Assembly: GCA_019096065.1 (NCBI GenBank)
Contig: JAGUCH010000002.1
Coordinates: 5,468,501-5,532,500, forward strand
Source: Paracyclopina nana
Taxonomy: Eukaryota > Arthropoda > Copepoda > Cyclopoida > Cyclopettidae
Length of the DNA: 64,000 nt
Direction of reading: 5' to 3'
Position 1 is the stretch's first letter, and each line of letters opens with the position of its first letter. This document shows positions 60,749 to 64,000 of this stretch, piece after piece. The notes under the pieces were generated by a model. That model ran no database searches and was not told the origin of the DNA. It worked only from the letters and a program-made list of their open reading frames with translations. Made by a program: the position numbers and the translations under genes.

Positions 60749-61874
60749 TTATTCATCATCTCCACTTTCAACCATAGCTTGTTCCTCCTTCATGAGCTTC
60801 ATCTTCTTGCGACGAGTCTTGTTCAATTTGACCTTTTTCGGCCGTTTCTTCGCTAAATTCACGGTCTCGTTGGTCTGATAAGGATCCTCGTCCTCCGAGT
60901 CCGTGGGCAAAGTGTTGAACACCTCGTCTGTTTTGTCCACTTTGTAGGTGGACTCTTTTGGTCGGGAAGCTTCGTATGCAGCCTTACTCTCCACGTGCTT
61001 CAAATATTTACCAGCCTTCATCTTCTTCATCAGAGCCCTGCTTGCAGAGGGAGTCACATAACGTGGATTCTCCCATAAAGTCTGACCAGAAAAGCTGGCA
61101 TTGAAAATCTTGATAGGGTTGAGGACAAACCTAGGTCCGATTTCAGCTAAGGAACCGTCTTCCTCTGGAAGAATTTGGTAGTGCCTAAACCATACCTTGT
61201 CGTCCATCCATGTGAACGTATAGACACGGTCAAAAAATGGCTGGCTTCTTGGATGCCCCTTAGGGATGCCAAAGGTTTGCACAAACAGCTCCTTCAGGAC
61301 GTGCAAGTGTGGATTTTCGGGGGCGGAAAATGCCAAGTCAAACGACAGTAAAGGCCGTGATGCTTTTAAGCAATTTCCAGTCAACTTGAGTTCTCCTGAA
61401 GTGTGTACATTTTCGACCTGGAACTTGACTGAGGGGCCGCGACTCACGTCAGTCACCCACATGTACAGATCACGGCTTTTTCGGCCCTCAAACAGCAAAC
61501 ATTTGTTGCAATTTTTCATTTCAGCCACTTCGTTGGCTGAAAAGAGCGATTCGCTGCGCCTCATTTTTGAGTCCGTTTTTGAGTGGGGCATCAAGTTGAT
61601 CAAGTCCTTCATCAAATGGCGATCGCGGTAAGAGAGCCCGCGGCTGGCAACAACCAAAACCCTCTGCTTATTCTTCCATTTGCCCTGTTAATTCATAGCA
61701 TTAATGACATTCAACCAAATATTCATTACAAAGTGTGCTCACTGAATCAATGCTGGGATTCTCAAACTCCTCTTCAGTCAGTTCACGCGTGACTGGGATT
61801 GGTTCGGGAGCCTTCACGTCGGGAACTACCTTGGTGGTAGCCTTTTTGGCCTTTGGAGTACCTTTTTTCTTCAT
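60749..61874 (-). CDS. BRIX1: Ribosome biogenesis protein BRX1
   Basis: Two exons, 61743-61874 and 60749-61684, joined across a 58-nt intron in phase; 355 aa (human 353). The N-terminus is Lys-rich (MKKKGTPKAKKATTK). The Brix domain runs from about residue 55 (VLVVASRGLSYRDRHLMKDL) through NKCLLFEGRKSRDLYMW, VKFQVENVHTSGELKLTGNC and the end motif FTWMDDKVWFRHYQI. A basic tail (KKRPKKVKLNKTRRKKMKLM) follows. BRX1 works in the nucleolus with EBP2 in early 60S assembly. The stop codon TAA is embedded in an AATAAA. Confidence 0.96.
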
Positions 61875-62641
61875 ATCGAGGTACGAATAACAAATGTTGC
61901 GATTTCACGTGTTTTTGTTTTGAAACACTGCGGTGTAGTAACGGGTCGAAACTCAGACAATCCATGGGCAATACTACTGATATTTGGCTATCGACTGCTT
62001 CTTATTGGATTATTTTTGACCGATATTCATATTTTGCTCTTGATAATTTCATAACGATTCAAATGAATGCACAATACTTACAAATGATTCAATTAAAAAT
62101 GTGCATTACTTCTGATTAGAAGAGCTAAAAAAGTTAATCGGTTCATCGCGGATTTTTTTAACGAAAAAATATGTTTGCTGAGACTCTCAGCTTCAGCTCG
62201 TCAAATAGTAAGTCCGTAAAGTAATGACATGTCATCTCTGCGCGCTGCACTCTCTAGATCAGCTCACATCGCAGCATACCGCTTAGCAAATGACGCTGCC
62301 AAATTTAGTTATTTTCGCTTTATTTGCTAGCATTCATTTGTGGCTCGATTGAATCAGGCTCCAGTTTCATATTTCACGCATTGTTGTTTTGTCGGCGATA
62401 AAGATTAGTGAAAAACGAGTTTTGCTGACAACTTCTCAGAACATAGGGAAAATCGAAGCTCCCTTCAGCCAGGCATGAGTCACCAAAATCCCGGTATTCA
62501 CTGAAGCCCAGAGAAACTGGTTTTGCACTCAGTTTGGCCTATCGGCTGCCACAAGCAATAAGGTACCTTAGCAACCGAGTCAACAGTTGCATTGTGGTAC
62601 TGTTAGTCATTGCCGAGCTGTGACAGCAATTAGGGCACAAA
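61875..62641. other. Divergent spacer between BRX1 and the CUB/macroglobulin gene
   Basis: 767 bp between divergent starts, A/T-rich, no gene or repeat recognised. Confidence 0.5.
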
Positions 62642-64000
62642 ATGGGGCCCAAATTTCTGTTAAGCCTTTTCATTGCGATTGTCATGGTTGCTGCTGCTCC
62701 TCAAGACACAATAGCTGGTAAATAAAATAAGAGCCAACTTGGACCCAATTATTTTTTGCATTATCATAGGGCCTGAGGATGTCACAACGGAAGCTTTTAT
62801 AGCTGGTACTGAAATTCCTCTTTCGAGAGATGAAATAGATAGTCTGGACAATCCAACGGAGAGCCCAATGTCTGAAACGAACGAGAGTCTAGTGGTGGAT
62901 CCAATTCCCGATGATTTTATCAAAATGGCAACAAAGGAGCCTGAGAGTAATTTGTGGCAATTTCACCTACAGATTAATTTTTTCAATTAAATCATGCTTT
63001 TTAGCTTGTTCGTCTAGCTTGACCGGTCCTGGTGGGCTTTTTGCCACAAAGAACTTTCCCGAGGAATATGACTCCCAAGTGGATTGCTTTTGGAATATTA
63101 CTGTGGCCCCAGGACAGCAAATTAAGGTCACATTCCATTTGCTCAGTGTAAGTGGAAAAAAGTTGCCAACCATGCGCATTTATGCATGTATACTAAGTTC
63201 GTTTTGTTAGCCGCAAGCATTATTGATTTCAGATTGAAGTAAATAGCCAATGCACATGGGACTGGGTCAAGGTTTTTGACTCGAATGGCACACTTTTGAA
63301 GGCTGTCTGCGGCGTTCTAAACCAAGACTTGATTATCTTTTCAACCAACAACACCATTTCAATTCAACTCCATTCAGACACTACAATCAACTATCCCGGA
63401 TTCTTGGCGTCGTGGGAAGCAGTTCCACCTGGAGCTCGTGAAGAAACTCGGGTTGCTGGATCCAATGAAGGGAGCAAGGAAGGTTATGTGTTGGCCTTCC
63501 CACAAACTTTCACAATCAATTCTGAGACAGAATCTGAGCAGCTTTGCCTGCAAATGCTGAACTTGAAGCAAGATGGAACAGTGACTCTTTCAGTGTCTAG
63601 GGCTCATGAAATCATTGCGGGCAACATCACTAACAAGATCGAAGTTGAAGTTGCAGCTAATGATGAAGAAATCCATTGTCATCAACTCAACGTACCCAAG
63701 GGATGGAACGAAAGCTTTGCCATTGTCGGAATAACTGGAGACATCAATGGTTTCAAGTTGAAGTCCTTCAAATCTGTCAGAGTTATTAAGCCTCAGCTCG
63801 TCAAGTTGATTCAAACCGACAAATTTGACTATAGACCTGATCAAGATGTCAATGTAAGAGTTCTTCTGATGAATGATGAGCTGAAACCCTCCAATTTGGA
63901 ATCAGTTTCGGAGCTCTGGATAGAAGACCCCAGTGGCTCAAGGTTGGCTCAATGGAAGGAGCTTCAACTGAATAGTGGTTTGGCACAGGTCTCGTACAAA
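62642..64000 (+). CDS. Secreted CUB plus alpha-2-macroglobulin-family protein, N-terminal part
   Basis: Four exons so far: 62642-62717, 62770-62946, 63005-63147 and 63233 onward, open at the right edge. Signal peptide MGPKFLLSLFIAIVMVAAAP; an acidic linker in exon 2; then a CUB domain (CSSSLTGPGGLFATKNFPEE, YDSQVDCFWNITVAPGQQIK, CTWDWVKVFDSNGT). From about residue 250 come macroglobulin-type beta domains, with the hallmark FDYRPDQDVNVRVLLMNDEL followed by ELWIEDPSGSRLAQWKELQL. Such proteins (A2M, TEPs, CD109) trap proteases or tag microbes. The bait region and any thioester lie beyond the window. A CUB domain in front of the macroglobulin domains is not the standard layout. Confidence 0.82.

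Noticed and set aside
1..64000. CRISPR arrays, rRNA genes, bacterial operons
   Set aside because: None present; spliced genes and LTR elements show a eukaryotic nuclear sequence.

Overview
The window is nuclear DNA of an animal, most likely an arthropod. The evidence is spliced genes with very short introns (mostly 48-63 nt, GT-AG), metazoan gene families (PNO1, SHCBP1/Nessun dorma, XLF, WDR59, UROD, HTRA2, VIPAS39, BRF1, alpha-SNAP, Popeye, BRX1, alpha-2-macroglobulin) and cuticle-type secreted genes with a TATA box and a four-codon first exon. A crustacean such as a copepod would fit, but the sequence alone does not settle the group. Splice sites were read by eye and checked by reading phase.

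Layout. 1-2.7 kb: three minus-strand genes close together (an unrecognised protein cut by the window edge, a 53-aa protein, a LAP2-like LEM protein). This stretch carries five apparent 1-2 nt losses, all in A/T runs, which look like assembly errors. 3.3-15.4 kb: PNO1, a PAR-type bZIP factor, a 1.1-kb inverted-repeat transposon relic, SHCBP1, XLF and WDR59. 15.5-28.3 kb: a two-exon seven-transmembrane receptor whose 11.8-kb intron holds a complete 10.2-kb Ty3/gypsy-type endogenous retrovirus in antisense. It has identical 197-bp LTRs, a 4-bp target duplication, a canonical -1 frameshift signal between gag and pol, and an envelope-like gene broken by three frame changes. It is visibly richer in G+C than everything around it. 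28.8-29.4 kb: a Gly/Tyr-rich secreted peptide precursor. 29.7-40.9 kb: a complete 11.2-kb BEL/Pao element with identical 231-bp LTRs and a 5-bp target duplication. Its gag and pol share one frame separated by a single TGA, pol has one frame break inside RT, and behind pol lies an intact 1,097-codon third ORF of unknown family. 42.8-56.4 kb: UROD, HTRA2, a compact minus-strand trio BRF1 - VIPAS39 - MoaC (85-bp gap, then a 47-bp overlap), alpha-SNAP and a Popeye protein. 56.4-59.9 kb: two related inverted-repeat elements. 60.0-64.0 kb: a Pro/Ala-rich secreted protein, BRX1, and the start of a CUB plus alpha-2-macroglobulin protein cut by the right edge.

Functionally most single-copy genes are housekeeping: ribosome assembly (PNO1, BRX1), Pol III transcription (BRF1), membrane traffic (VIPAS39, alpha-SNAP), nutrient signalling (WDR59/GATOR2), end joining (XLF), haem and molybdenum cofactor synthesis (UROD, MoaC), and mitochondrial protein quality control (HTRA2). 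The unusual content is the two young LTR elements sitting 3 kb apart, above all the unexplained third ORF of the BEL/Pao element.
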